From the NCBI GenBank assembly GCA_030041475.1, contig JASHNU010000079.1, positions 112,685-176,684 on the forward strand: 64,000 bases of DNA. The letters are read 5' to 3'. A program made the position numbers and the translations under genes. Below are positions 51,287 through 61,926 of the stretch, one piece after another. This DNA is from Candidatus Sulfotelmatobacter sp. (lineage in GTDB: Bacteria > Acidobacteriota > Terriglobia > Terriglobales > Acidobacteriaceae). Each line of letters starts with the position of its first letter. The first letter of the stretch is position 1. The notes under the pieces were generated by a model. The model did no database searches, had not been told where the DNA came from, and was given only the letters and a program-made list of their open reading frames with translations.

Positions 51287-52696
51287 TTATCCCTTCACCG
51301 CCCCAAACGCCTCTTTTGCCGCCGCAATCGTCTTCTGCACATCTTCCGCCGTGTGCGTCGCGCCCAGAAACGCCGCCTCATACTGCGACGGAGGCAAATA
51401 AATTCCGCTGTCCAGCATCGACCGGAAAAACTTTCCAAACGTCTCCGTATTCGACTTCGACGCCACCTCCCAATCTGTCACCGGCTTGTCATTGAAAAAC
51501 CACGTGAACATCGACCCGACGCGGTTGTGCGTGAGCGCCACCCCCGCGTCCTTCGCCGCCGCCGCCACACCTTCCACCAGTTCTCCGCTCATCTTCTCCA
51601 GTCGCGGATAAATCTCAGCCTTCCGCTCCTTCAACTGCTTCAACATCGCGCAGCCCGCCGCCATCGCCAGCGGATTCCCAGAGAGCGTACCCGCCTGATA
51701 CATCGGACCCAGCGGCGCAACCAGATCCATAATCTCCTTCGGGCCGCCATACCCGCCCACCGGCAGTCCTCCGCCAATGATCTTTCCCATCGTCGTCAGG
51801 TCCGGCTTGATGTTGTACAGCTCCTGCGCCCCGCCAAACGCCAAGCGAAATCCCGTCATCACTTCGTCAAAAATCAGCACCGCGCGCTCTTTTTCCGTCA
51901 GCAGCCGCAGCCCCACCAGATAATCGTCCGCCGCCGGCACGCACCCCATATTCCCCACCACCGGCTCAACGATGACGCAGGCAATCTGATGTTTGAACTT
52001 CGAAAACGCATGCTCGACTGCCGACAAATTATTGAACGGCAGCGCCACCGTAAACTGCGTGAACTCCTCCGGAACGCCCGCCGATCCCGGAATTCCCAGC
52101 GTCGCCACGCCCGAGCCCGCCTTCACGAGCAGCGCGTCTGCATGCCCGTGATAGCAGCCTTCAAACTTCACTATGTATTTGCGCTTCGTGTAAGCCCGTG
52201 CCAGCCGGATCGCGGACATGGTCGCTTCCGTCCCCGAACTCACGAACCGCACCTTCTGCATGTTCGGAAACGCCGACAACACCAGCTCTGCCAGATCCGC
52301 CTCCGATGGCGTCGACGCCCCAAAACTTGTCCCATTGCACGCCGCAGCCACAATCGCATCCAATACGGCCGGGTCGGCGTGCCCCAGAATCAACGGCCCC
52401 CACGATCCGATGTAATCGATGTACTCGTTCTCGTCCGCGTCCCACACGTGCGACCCTTTGCCGCGCACGATGAACGGCGGATCGCCTCCCACCGGACCAA
52501 ACGCCCGCACCGGCGAGTTCACGCCACCTGGAATCATGCTTTCCGCGCGCTGTTGCAGCCGGCGCGATTGTTCAACTTTCCGTGATGTAGTGGATGGCAC
52601 CGATTCCCTCCGCTGGGCCAGATGAAAATGAGTCTCGGCAACAACAGGCGCGTCAGAGCGACGCGGGCAACCGAATACTATAGCAGCGCTCGGCAA
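51287..52696 (-). CDS. hemL: Glutamate-1-semialdehyde 2,1-aminomutase
   Basis: [74 protein letters not shown]; true start likely internal (~52594-52640). Confidence 0.95.
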   Translation of the reverse strand: MPSAAIVFGCPRRSDAPVVAETHFHLAQRRESVPSTTSRKVEQSRRLQQRAESMIPGGVNSPVRAFGPVGGDPPFIVRGKGSHVWDADENEYIDYIGSWGPLILGHADPAVLDAIVAAACNGTSFGASTPSEADLAELVLSAFPNMQKVRFVSSGTEATMSAIRLARAYTKRKYIVKFEGCYHGHADALLVKAGSGVATLGIPGSAGVPEEFTQFTVALPFNNLSAVEHAFSKFKHQIACVIVEPVVGNMGCVPAADDYLVGLRLLTEKERAVLIFDEVMTGFRLAFGGAQELYNIKPDLTTMGKIIGGGLPVGGYGGPKEIMDLVAPLGPMYQAGTLSGNPLAMAAGCAMLKQLKERKAEIYPRLEKMSGELVEGVAAAAKDAGVALTHNRVGSMFTWFFNDKPVTDWEVASKSNTETFGKFFRSMLDSGIYLPPSQYEAAFLGATHTAEDVQKTIAAAKEAFGAVKG

Positions 52697-52792
52697 ATCG
52701 AATTCATCAGATATTCATCGTTCTGAAACCGCCGCGCAATATCCACGCGCTATCTTAACTTCATCAAATTGCCCTTCTAACCGGGAGGGTTT

Positions 52793-52832
52793 GAAAGGAC
52801 GGTCTCGGGGGCTCCGGGCTGTCCTTTTTGTT
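52793..52832 (+). terminator. Intrinsic-terminator-like hairpin with U-tract, possibly the end of an unannotated small RNA
   Basis: AAAGGAC(ggtctcgggggctccgggct)GTCCTTTTTG; no + strand CDS upstream. Confidence 0.4.
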
Positions 52833-53011
52833 CTTCATTGTAGGGGCGGACGCATTCGTCCGCCCGTCGCACGCAGCTCGACTCCCTTCCCACGCGCTGT
52901 CATCCTGAGGAGGGCGCTAGCCCGACGAGGGACCGGACGATCGCTTACACCAAAACGATCGCCGACAAGAACTGCACAATCCCCTGAACCTCGCCCACCC
53001 CGGCACCTCCA

Positions 53012-53041
53012 TTAACCCCCGTTAACCCCGCATCGTATAAT
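53012..53041 (+). promoter_or_regulatory. Predicted promoter/operator of the DtxR/MntR-type gene
   Basis: TTAACCCCCGTTAA (53012-53025) + 10 nt + TATAAT (53036-53041); the GTG start at 53048 implies a near-leaderless transcript. Confidence 0.65.
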
Positions 53042-53047
53042 TCCCCC

Positions 53048-53716
53048 GTGATCACTGTCTCCAAGGAAGACTACCTCAAGTCCATTCTTGAAGCCGAAAG
53101 CGAAGGCGAAACCGTGATCTCCGCCCGGCTCGCCGACTTGCTGAAAGTCTCACCACCTGCCGTCACGATGGCCCTGCGACGTCTGAAGAAAGACGGCCTG
53201 GTTCGCGTCGTGGGAGGCGGCGAGATTCGCCTGACCGCCGCCGGCCGCAAGATTGCCCGCAAGCTGACCCTGCGCCATCACCTCATCGAGCGCATGCTGT
53301 CCGAGCTCTTCGGCATGGAATGGTGGAAAGTTCACGACGAGGCCGAGCGCCTCGAACACGCCGTCTCGCCCGACTTCGAAGCCAAACTGCTGGCCAAACT
53401 CGGCTCGGGAGGAGCCTGCCCGCACGGCAACCTCAGCGAACTCGAAGGTCCCGCCAGCCGCCGCCGCCGCGGCCTCGTGCTGCTCTCTGAAGCAGAGCCC
53501 GACCAGCTTTACACCGTGAGCGGCATCTATGAACGCGATCGCCGTCTCCTCGAATTCCTCGAACACCGCGGCATCCGCCCCGGCGCGCGCCTCCGCCTGC
53601 TCGAGCGCAATTACGACCAGACGCTCACTCTCTCCACGCCCTCGGGAAAAGTGTCTCTCGGCCCCGCCGCCTCGCAGCGTGTGTGGCTCACTCCGGCAAT
53701 TCGCGCCAAAAAGTAA
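53048..53716 (+). CDS. DtxR/MntR-family metal-dependent transcriptional regulator with C-terminal FeoA/SH3-like domain
   Basis: 222 aa; SKEDYLKSILEAESEGETVISARLADLLKVSPPAVTMALRRLKKDGLV; HHLIERMLSELFGMEWWKVHDEAERLEHAVS. Confidence 0.93.
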   Translation: MITVSKEDYLKSILEAESEGETVISARLADLLKVSPPAVTMALRRLKKDGLVRVVGGGEIRLTAAGRKIARKLTLRHHLIERMLSELFGMEWWKVHDEAERLEHAVSPDFEAKLLAKLGSGGACPHGNLSELEGPASRRRRGLVLLSEAEPDQLYTVSGIYERDRRLLEFLEHRGIRPGARLRLLERNYDQTLTLSTPSGKVSLGPAASQRVWLTPAIRAKK

Positions 53717-53852
53717 AAGTTCCAATCGGGAAGGGCATGTGCGTTGTCATCCTGAGCGAGCCGCGCAAAACGCCCGCGTCCTTTGCGGGCGACCAATCGC
53801 GCGCCTGGCTCGCTTCCGCATTAGTTACGCAGTCATTATCCAAAAAGATCAG

Positions 53853-53882
53853 TTAACTATGGTTTATCCCATCGTGTATACT
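53853..53882 (+). promoter_or_regulatory. Predicted promoter/operator of the NRAMP-like gene
   Basis: TTAACTATGGTTTA (53853-53866) + 10 nt + TATACT (53877-53882). Confidence 0.6.
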
Positions 53883-53937
53883 GACGCTAACCTGTCGACG
53901 TTGCGAATCGCTCAGGTCCAGCCGTTATTTCCGCCGC

Positions 53938-55359
53938 ATGAGGGAGTCAAGAGCAGCTGTGGCCTCGGAGGGAAAAATCGTTTCCAGCGCGCCCGGCGTC
54001 GCCGGCATCGTTTCCAGCAGCGTTGTCATCACCCACGAAGACATTGACCGTGCGCACGACCGCGAGCGCGTCTGGCAAACCCGCGCCCGTCGCGGCGTCT
54101 GGTCCCGCGCGCGCCTGCTCTGGCTCCTGGTCGGCCCCGGCATCCTGGTCATGCTCGGTGAAAACGACGGCCCCAGCATGCTCTCCTACGCCGCCACCGG
54201 AGCGCGTTTCGGCGTCGGCTTCTTCCTCCCGTTTGTGGTGCTCACCTTCCTCATGGCCTGCGTAGTTCAGGAAATGACGGTCCGCCTTGGCGCCGCCACT
54301 CATCGCGGCCACGCCGAACTCATCTTCGAGCGTTTCGGCCCGTTCTGGGGATGGTTCTCCATGGCCGACCTCATGCTCGGCAACTTCCTCACCCTGGTCA
54401 CCGAGTTCATTGCCATTCGTGCCGGCCTTGGCTATTTCGGCATTCGCCCATCGATCGCAGTTCTCGGCGCGTGGCTCATCCTTTTCGGCGCCCTGATGGC
54501 CCACCGCTACTGGACCTGGGAGCGCGTTATCCTGACCGCTGCCATGGGCAATCTCATCTTTGTGCCAGTGGCGTTGTTGAGCCGGCCTCGCTGGGCCGAA
54601 ATCGGCACCTCACTCGTCACCTGGCGGCCGCTCCCGGGTGGCCTCACGCAGGGAACCGTGCTCATCCTGCTCGCCGATATCGGCGCCACCGTTACGCCCT
54701 GGATGTTGTTCTTTCAGCAGAGCGCCATTGCCGACAAGGGACTCACCACCCGCGACATCCGCTTCGGCCGCGTCGACACCGTGCTGGGTGGGGCCTTGGC
54801 GGCACTCGCCGCGCTTGCTACCATCGTCGCTACCGCGCCGCTTTTCGCCCATGGCATGTCCGCAGACAACTTCGAAGGCGCCGCTTTCGCTCAGGCCTTG
54901 CAGCCGTTCGTCGGCCGCTGGGGCGCATCTCTGTTCGCGCTCGGAATGTTTGAAGCCGGTATGGTCGCCGCCGTCACCATCTCCACTTCGTCGGCCTACG
55001 CCTTCGGAGAGGTCGCCAACCGTCCACACAGCCTGAATCTTCCCTTCACCCAGGGCAAATCCTTTTATCTCGTCCTGCTCATCGAAGCCGCCGCCGCTGC
55101 CGCACTCGTGCTCATTCCCGGCATTCCCCTCGTCTACATCGTTCTCGTCGTCAATGTGATCGCCGTGCTCGCCATGCCGCCCGCACTGCTTTTTCTTTAC
55201 ATGCTGGTCAACGATCGCGAGATCATGGGCGATCTCGTCAGCCCGCTGTGGGCCAACATCCTCGCCCTCGGCGTGGTCGTCGTCTTGATCGCGGCCGGCG
55301 TGTTGTTCGGCGTCAGCGTTGTCGCTCCGCACGCACTGTCGGTTTTTGGAGGCCACTAG
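53938..55359 (+). CDS. NRAMP-related divalent metal transporter with divergent metal-site motifs
   Basis: 473 aa polytopic; LLVGPGILVMLGENDGPSMLSYAATGARFGVGFFLPF; ADIGATVTPWMLFFQQSAIADKG. Confidence 0.88.
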   Translation: MRESRAAVASEGKIVSSAPGVAGIVSSSVVITHEDIDRAHDRERVWQTRARRGVWSRARLLWLLVGPGILVMLGENDGPSMLSYAATGARFGVGFFLPFVVLTFLMACVVQEMTVRLGAATHRGHAELIFERFGPFWGWFSMADLMLGNFLTLVTEFIAIRAGLGYFGIRPSIAVLGAWLILFGALMAHRYWTWERVILTAAMGNLIFVPVALLSRPRWAEIGTSLVTWRPLPGGLTQGTVLILLADIGATVTPWMLFFQQSAIADKGLTTRDIRFGRVDTVLGGALAALAALATIVATAPLFAHGMSADNFEGAAFAQALQPFVGRWGASLFALGMFEAGMVAAVTISTSSAYAFGEVANRPHSLNLPFTQGKSFYLVLLIEAAAAAALVLIPGIPLVYIVLVVNVIAVLAMPPALLFLYMLVNDREIMGDLVSPLWANILALGVVVVLIAAGVLFGVSVVAPHALSVFGGH

Positions 55360-55590
55360 ATGATGCAGCCCCAGTTCCGTTCTGCTCCCGCTACAGAAGT
55401 CAGCCGCGAAGACCTCGCCTCCGTCGTCTCCGCCCTCGAGCCCGATCAACTCATCTCCGCCAAGCAGCTTCATCACTGCCCCCGCCGCAGCCTGACCGCA
55501 ACCGAAAAATTTCTCTTCTGGTTTCTCCGCCTCTATCTCGTCTTCATGTTCGGCGTCGTCTTGTACCAGATCTGGACCGGGATTCGCTAG
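55360..55590 (+). CDS. Small membrane protein downstream of the NRAMP-like gene
   Basis: 76 aa; begins directly after the transporter stop; C-terminal hydrophobic [22 protein letters not shown]. Confidence 0.7.
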   Translation: MMQPQFRSAPATEVSREDLASVVSALEPDQLISAKQLHHCPRRSLTATEKFLFWFLRLYLVFMFGVVLYQIWTGIR

Positions 55591-55805
55591 ACTCCGTTCT
55601 TCTGAACCTGCCTCCCCTGCAGAACTTTTTCGAGATTTGAATTACGTTTTTGTCAGTTCAAATGTGTTTCGCGACGCTTCGCCATGAACACACCTCACGG
55701 TGCACGAGCTTGCCTCGTTTGTGATATACAATCGCGCCAACTCTTGCTGAGAAGGCCGCTTCCCTTTTGCATCGCAGATCAAGGATGACAAGTCCGGAGG
55801 AAGCA

Positions 55806-56528
55806 ATGAACTGTAGAATCGTCAGGCTCGCTTCTCTGCTCCTTCTCGTGGCTGCCGCCATTGCCTCGCGACGCGAGGTGGAAGCACAAACCAGCACCAC
55901 ACCCTATCCCAGCATGGCCCCGGTCGATCAATACCTGATGGATCGCGACGCTGAGATCGCCATGGCCCGCACCGCCGCTCCGGACTCCATTTCGCACGAC
56001 GCAACCATCCTGGTCCTGGGCAGTCACGGTTATGAGAAGGCCGTCGAAGGCAAGAACGGATTCGTCTGTATCGTGGACCGCAGCTGGTCGAGCAGTTTCG
56101 ACGCCCCCGAGTTTTGGAATCCCAAAATCCGTGGTCCGGTCTGCGTTAACCCGGCCGCCGCCCGTTCCGTACTGCCAGCTACTTACCTGAGGGCAGAACT
56201 CGCGTTAGCCGGGGTCCCCAAGGCGCAGATCGCCGATCGCCTCAAGGCGGCTTACGCGAAGAAGGAACTGCCCGCGCTCGAGCCGGCCGCGATGAGCTAC
56301 ATGCTGTCGAAAGAGGCCTACCTCACCGACAGTCCCATCACCAAAGATGGAGCTCACTGCCTTGCCCACTTGATGTTCTACACTCCAATCATCGACGGCG
56401 CCACTTGGGGCGCCGACCTTCCCAAATCCCCAGTTCATCTCATATTCTCGGGCGGTCCGGAACCCTTCGAAGTGTTCATCTCTCTCGTGGGGAGGTGGTC
56501 CGACGGCTCGGACGCCCCTGTCCACTAG
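55806..56528 (+). CDS. Secreted hypothetical protein
   Basis: MNCRIVRLASLLLLVAAAIASRREVEAQ signal; AGGAAG RBS upstream. Confidence 0.8.
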   Translation: MNCRIVRLASLLLLVAAAIASRREVEAQTSTTPYPSMAPVDQYLMDRDAEIAMARTAAPDSISHDATILVLGSHGYEKAVEGKNGFVCIVDRSWSSSFDAPEFWNPKIRGPVCVNPAAARSVLPATYLRAELALAGVPKAQIADRLKAAYAKKELPALEPAAMSYMLSKEAYLTDSPITKDGAHCLAHLMFYTPIIDGATWGADLPKSPVHLIFSGGPEPFEVFISLVGRWSDGSDAPVH

Positions 56529-56558
56529 CTGGCCGCCTCCGTGCCGGCGGCCGATCCC

Positions 56559-56639
56559 AGCCGCGCAGCGGCGAAACATGAAAGCCCGGCACGGCAGTGC
56601 CGGGTGGGAGCGAGCAAGCGAATGAGTCCCGTCAGGGAC
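56559..56639. repeat. 81-bp triple-hairpin dispersed element, copy 1
   Basis: agCCGCgcaGCGGcg..tgaaagCCCGGCACggcaGTGCCGGGt...gaGTCCCgtcaGGGAC. Confidence 0.8.
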
Positions 56640-56757
56640 GCCATGGCCGCGCCCCCAACTCATCCTCAACCCTACGCAAACCCACCTCCCACGCATTACA
56701 CTAATAAGTTGCACCCACTCCGGCCCCGCTCACCTGCGCCCGGATTCATTCCGAAGG

Positions 56758-59604
56758 ATGGCCATCATGTCTGTGAACAGTTTCAACACCCGCTCCACTC
56801 TTAAAGTCGGCACCAAGGAATACGAAATCTATCGCCTCGAAGCCCTCGACCAGCAAAGCATCTCTACCCAGCACCTGCCCTTTTCGCTGCGCATCCTACT
56901 CGAAAACCTGCTCCGCACCGAGGACGGCGGCAACGTCACCAAGGACGAAATCCGCGCACTTGCCGCCTGGAACAAGAACTCGAAGCCCGAGAAGGAAATT
57001 GCTTTCACCCCCAGCCGAGTCCTTCTGCAGGATTTCACCGGCGTTCCCTGCGTAGTCGATCTCGCCGCCATGCGTGACGCCATGAAGACCCTCGGTGGCG
57101 ACCCAGGCCTGATCAACCCGCTCCAGCCCGTCGAGCTCGTCATCGATCACTCCGTCCAGGTCGACGAATTCGGCTCGCCCAACGCCTTCGATATGAACGC
57201 CCTGCTCGAGTTCCAGCGCAATAAGGAGCGCTACTCGTTTCTCCGCTGGGGCCAGACCGGATTTCGCAATCTCGCCATCGTCCCCCCCGACACCGGCATC
57301 GTCCACCAGGTCAATCTCGAATATCTCGCCCGCGTCGTCTTCGTCCACGAACGGAACGGCGATCGAGCCACCAAACCCACTGCCTACCCCGACACGCTAG
57401 TCGGCACCGACAGCCATACTGTTATGGTCAACGGCCTGGGCGTGCTGGGATGGGGCGTGGGTGGCATCGAGGCCGAGGCCGCCATGCTCGGCCAGCCGGT
57501 CTCCATGCTGATTCCGCTGGTGGTCGGAGTAAAGTTGACTGGACGGTTGAGAGAGGGAGCGACCGCGACCGACCTCGTCCTCACGATCACCGAAATGCTG
57601 CGCAAGCATGGCGTGGTCGGCAAGTTCGTCGAATATTTCGGGCCCGGCCTACGCGATCTTCCGCTCGCCGATCGTGCCACGATTGCTAACATGGCGCCCG
57701 AATACGGCGCGACCTGCGGCATTTTCCCCATCGACAAAGAAAGTCTCCGCTACCTGCGCCTCACTGGCCGCAGCGATGAACAGATCGCGCTCGTCGAGGC
57801 TTACGCCCGCGCGCAGGGACTCTTCCACGACGAAAAAACTCCCGAAGCCGAATATTCTGAACTGCTCACGCTCGATCTCGCCACCGTCGAGCCCAGCCTC
57901 GCCGGCCCGAAGCGCCCGCAGGATCGCGTCGTCCTCTCGCAAGCCGCGGAATCGTTCCACAAAGCCCTGCCTTCGCTGATCAAGCCAAAATCCGCCAACA
58001 CGACGGGTGCACCACTCAAGCCCGCTTTTGGCTTGAGTGGGTCGGGAAGCTTCAGCACAGCCAAGACCTGGGAGACTGAGGGCGGCAGCCCCGCCGCCAT
58101 CGGAGTTGAAGATCCCAACGACCACGAGCACGTGTCCGCCTCGGTGAAAGATTCGCTCCAGCACGGCAGCGTCGTCATCGCCGCCATCACTTCCTGCACC
58201 AACACGTCGAATCCTTTCGTCCTCATCGGCGCCGGACTCCTCGCCAAGAAAGCGGTCGAAAAAGGCCTGACTGTTCCGCCGTGGGTCAAGACATCTCTCG
58301 CTCCCGGATCGAAAGTCGTCCGCGACTACCTTGAAAACGCCGGACTGATGCCCTATCTCGAGAAACTGAAATTCCATCTCGTCGGTTACGGCTGCACGAC
58401 CTGCATCGGCAACTCCGGTCCTCTTCCTGAAGAAGTTTCGAAAGCCATCGACGAAAAAGAACTGGTCGTCGCCAGCGTGCTCAGTGGCAATCGCAATTTC
58501 GAGGGCCGCATCAACTCCGAAGTCCGCGCCAACTACCTGATGTCGCCACCGCTGGTCGTCGCCTTCGCGCTCGCCGGACGCATCGACACCGACCTGCGCA
58601 AAGACCCGCTCGGCAAAGACCGCGAGGGCAAGCCCGTCTACCTCGCCGACATCTGGCCTTCATCGCGCGAAATCGAAGAGACCATGCAGCAGTCCATCTC
58701 CTCCGAAATGTTCACCAAGTCCTACGGCGAAGTTTTCGAAGGCGACGAGCGCTGGCGCGGCATCGTTGTGCCCAAGGGCGAGACCTACAACTGGGAGAAA
58801 GATTCCACCTACATTCGCCGCGCACCGTACTTCGACGACATGGCCGTGAAACCCGCACCCGTGGCCGAAATCAAGAAAGCCCGCGTGCTTGCCGTTCTCG
58901 GCGACAGCGTCACTACTGACCACATTTCTCCCGCCGGCTCCATCAAGAAAGACAGCCCGGCCGGAAAATATCTGCAGGAGCACGGCGTCAAGCCCGCCGA
59001 CTTCAACTCCTACGGCTCGCGTCGCGGCAATCACGAAGTCATGGTGCGCGGCACCTTCGCCAACGTCCGCCTGCGCAACAAGCTGGTCGCGACCGAAGGC
59101 GGATTCACCCGCCATCTTCCGACCAACACCGAAATGTCGATCTTCGACGCCAGCGAGAAGTACCGCGCCGACGGCATCCCGCTTTTGGTTTTAGCAGGGA
59201 AAGAATACGGCTCCGGATCATCCCGCGACTGGGCCGCGAAAGGCCCGGCGCTGCTCGGCGTGCGCGCCGTCGTCGCCGAAAGCTACGAGCGCATTCACCG
59301 CTCGAACCTGGTCGGCATGGGCATTCTCCCGCTGCAATTCCCCGCAGGCCACAACGCCGAATCGCTCAAGCTCTCGGGCGAAGAAACGTTCGACATCAGC
59401 GGCATCCGCGACCTGATCGAGCACTACGCCCCCGGCCGCACGGTGAGGGTGAAGGCGACGGCGAAGGGAAGAGATCCGGTAGAGTTCGATGCCGTCGTCC
59501 GCATCGACACGCCGCAGGAAGCGCTTTACTACGCCAACGGCGGAATTCTTCAGTACGTGCTGCGCCAGCTGCTGGCAACCAAGCCGCAAACGGTGGGGGT
59601 GTAG
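56758..59604 (+). CDS. acnA: Aconitate hydratase (AcnA/IRP1 type)
   Basis: 948 aa; [78 protein letters not shown]. Confidence 0.97.
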   Translation: MAIMSVNSFNTRSTLKVGTKEYEIYRLEALDQQSISTQHLPFSLRILLENLLRTEDGGNVTKDEIRALAAWNKNSKPEKEIAFTPSRVLLQDFTGVPCVVDLAAMRDAMKTLGGDPGLINPLQPVELVIDHSVQVDEFGSPNAFDMNALLEFQRNKERYSFLRWGQTGFRNLAIVPPDTGIVHQVNLEYLARVVFVHERNGDRATKPTAYPDTLVGTDSHTVMVNGLGVLGWGVGGIEAEAAMLGQPVSMLIPLVVGVKLTGRLREGATATDLVLTITEMLRKHGVVGKFVEYFGPGLRDLPLADRATIANMAPEYGATCGIFPIDKESLRYLRLTGRSDEQIALVEAYARAQGLFHDEKTPEAEYSELLTLDLATVEPSLAGPKRPQDRVVLSQAAESFHKALPSLIKPKSANTTGAPLKPAFGLSGSGSFSTAKTWETEGGSPAAIGVEDPNDHEHVSASVKDSLQHGSVVIAAITSCTNTSNPFVLIGAGLLAKKAVEKGLTVPPWVKTSLAPGSKVVRDYLENAGLMPYLEKLKFHLVGYGCTTCIGNSGPLPEEVSKAIDEKELVVASVLSGNRNFEGRINSEVRANYLMSPPLVVAFALAGRIDTDLRKDPLGKDREGKPVYLADIWPSSREIEETMQQSISSEMFTKSYGEVFEGDERWRGIVVPKGETYNWEKDSTYIRRAPYFDDMAVKPAPVAEIKKARVLAVLGDSVTTDHISPAGSIKKDSPAGKYLQEHGVKPADFNSYGSRRGNHEVMVRGTFANVRLRNKLVATEGGFTRHLPTNTEMSIFDASEKYRADGIPLLVLAGKEYGSGSSRDWAAKGPALLGVRAVVAESYERIHRSNLVGMGILPLQFPAGHNAESLKLSGEETFDISGIRDLIEHYAPGRTVRVKATAKGRDPVEFDAVVRIDTPQEALYYANGGILQYVLRQLLATKPQTVGV

Positions 59605-59876
59605 AGGGGTATTAGGACGGGTGCCCGGCCATAACTGAATCTTTTTCTCCCACTTGCTCCCATCTTTCGTCTTGCACAACCCGCGTTCCTCGCAGTGGCA
59701 AGTTCTGACTGCGGGCCCCACTCTGGGCCAGTTACACACCGCATCTAGTAGACTGCTTGGAACCAAATCAGTGCGACATACAGAAGGAATGTGACTAACT
59801 AGCTCGACAACGTTGACAGCCTGTCGCCGATTGGGTTAACTACTTCGATGATTGAAGCTAGCCAAGGTGGGGTTGT

Positions 59877-60209
59877 ATGCGGACAGTTAGCAAGTTCGCC
59901 ATCGCCGGCGCGATCATAGGCCTAGTCCCGCTAAGCTCCCCGTTATTGGTTCTGCTCGAAATAGCTATGGTCTACCGTCTCTCCCGTATCCACGGCAAGC
60001 ATTTGAGCATCTCGGAATTGGGCGTCGTCCGGACTCTCATTGTCAGTGCCGCCGTAATGCTACACGCTGTACTTAGAGCGATCTTTGACTTCCCTCTAGG
60101 CTGGTTGTTGAAGCCTGTTATTGCTGTCATTGATTTCCTTTTCATCTTCGCTCTGGGGAGCCTGGCGAACTGGTACTTCGAGGAAAACCCGAAAGGGGCG
60201 CAGCCCTAG
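59877..60209 (+). CDS. Small hydrophobic hypothetical membrane protein
   Basis: 110 aa; several TM-like segments; DFPLGWLLKPVIAVIDFLFIFALG. Confidence 0.6.
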   Translation: MRTVSKFAIAGAIIGLVPLSSPLLVLLEIAMVYRLSRIHGKHLSISELGVVRTLIVSAAVMLHAVLRAIFDFPLGWLLKPVIAVIDFLFIFALGSLANWYFEENPKGAQP

Positions 60210-60272
60210 CTCCGACTTGTCGTCCTGCGCCAACTTCTGGCGGTGGAAGTGTAAACCTATTCGTGGTCGCCC

Positions 60273-61802
60273 CTAGAACTCCACGTGCAGCCGGAACGTC
60301 GGCACCACCACCGGGCCGCGGTCGCGGTTGTATCCAGGATTGTTGATGTGCTGCACGCCCGGTGCCACATAAATCCCGCGCCATAGGTGCGCCGTGTAAT
60401 AGGTCTCGAGAATATTTTCGCGCCCGTAGTTCAGGCCGCCATCGCCCAGCAGAAATCCGATTCCGCCATCGGCAAGATAATTCTGGTGATCCTTCTTGAT
60501 GCCGTTGGTCACAAACGCCACGCCAGCTCGGTCCTGCTTGCGATGCCACCACGCTCCGGCCGCGCCCACGCCGGTCGCGAAAGTCAGATCATCTTCCGTG
60601 TAGGCAAACGATTCCGTCTTGCCGTTGTCCCATCCGAATCGCCCGAACGCCGTCAGATAGTGCGTGAGATTCTGCTCCATATTCACGCCGAATCCGTACT
60701 TGTGCGTCATGCGCCACGGATGCTCGTCAATGTTGGGCGTCGTGCCCTCCTCGGCGGCCTCGATGATCTGCTCACGGTACACGCCCATGTTTGCCGTGTT
60801 GATGTACGCCAACAGGCGCACCACGCCGGCTTTTTTCGGGATGAACCCGTGCCGCAGTTCATATTCCAGATTTTCCCCACGTGCCTGCCACGGCCTCCAA
60901 ACCAGGTCGATTCCGTTGGGCAGGATCGGCATCAGGCCCAGCGCAAACCGTAGCCCCCAGTTGCGGTCCTCGAAGTCCGCCATCGCGCCCACGGTGTAGC
61001 CACGGGTGTCAGCCGCGTAATCCCACGCGCCGTTGTTGTCGGTCGTCCAGTTGATGAACTGCAGGTGCGTGTCGGTGCCGACCGAATTAACATCGAAGAA
61101 ATCCGGCAGGCTGAACTTGCCGAAACGGACCTCCAGCCGGCGCCGCGGCAACTCTTCGAACAGCGACCAGTAATTGCGTTGGTTTTCGATCTTGTCCTTG
61201 CTCAGCGCAATTACCTCGTGCAATTCGCCACGCCCCAGATACGGCGCTTTGCTGAGCAACGGGTTGCGCACAATGTCCAGATCCGTATTACCGGCCAGGC
61301 CGAATCCCTGGCTCAGAGCCGCTCCGCCGGCTTCTTCCACATCCACCAGAAGCTCGAACGAATTGTTGAGTCGCACGCCGGTGTACATCGTCAGCACACG
61401 GGAGGTCGCTTTTTCGTAATTCGGGCTCAGGCTGTGTGGCCCGCTGTAAAGCGCGGGGTAGTCAGCGTGCGTTTGAAAAATGAAATTTGCCTGGCCCGAG
61501 AACCAAAAGCGCGAGTCCTTGAGGTGAGGCAGCATCGCCTGTGTGTCGTCGGGCGGCGGCGGATCGGCCAGCGCCAAAGTGCTCGAGTCGGGGGAATTCT
61601 GCAGTGCCGGGACTGTTGCCGGCGGGGTCTCCGTTTGCTGCGCAAATCCAGGAGTCGCAAACGCGGAAACGGCGACAATCAGGACGGCTAGGGCCGCGGC
61701 CAGCGCCGGCAGCCGCCGATTCCGGCCGTGAACGCCATGCCCGCGCCGCAGGGTGCCCACGTAAGCCCCGTCGACGATATTGAAAATGAATTTCAATTTC
61801 AT
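60273..61802 (-). CDS. OprB-like (carbohydrate-selective porin family) outer-membrane protein
   Basis: MKLKFIFNIVDGAYVGTLRRG...; beta-barrel repeats; ENILETYYTAHLWRGIYVAPGVQHINNPGYNRDRGPVVVPTFRLHVEF terminal Phe strand; internal start chosen in the 61871 ORF. Confidence 0.85.
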   Translation of the reverse strand: MKLKFIFNIVDGAYVGTLRRGHGVHGRNRRLPALAAALAVLIVAVSAFATPGFAQQTETPPATVPALQNSPDSSTLALADPPPPDDTQAMLPHLKDSRFWFSGQANFIFQTHADYPALYSGPHSLSPNYEKATSRVLTMYTGVRLNNSFELLVDVEEAGGAALSQGFGLAGNTDLDIVRNPLLSKAPYLGRGELHEVIALSKDKIENQRNYWSLFEELPRRRLEVRFGKFSLPDFFDVNSVGTDTHLQFINWTTDNNGAWDYAADTRGYTVGAMADFEDRNWGLRFALGLMPILPNGIDLVWRPWQARGENLEYELRHGFIPKKAGVVRLLAYINTANMGVYREQIIEAAEEGTTPNIDEHPWRMTHKYGFGVNMEQNLTHYLTAFGRFGWDNGKTESFAYTEDDLTFATGVGAAGAWWHRKQDRAGVAFVTNGIKKDHQNYLADGGIGFLLGDGGLNYGRENILETYYTAHLWRGIYVAPGVQHINNPGYNRDRGPVVVPTFRLHVEF

Positions 61803-61926
61803 GTCCCTGCGGTACGCCTGCAGCACAGGCGCTCTGCACCCCGCATCACTCCCGCATGTGATCCCCGTCACGCTCTAATACATCCCCGGCAGGCTGTCGC
61901 ACTCAAATTCCGCGTGATTTAGCTAT

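Noticed and set aside
51353-52585. 410-aa + strand ORF opposite hemL
   Set aside because: Antisense shadow; hemL is unambiguous.
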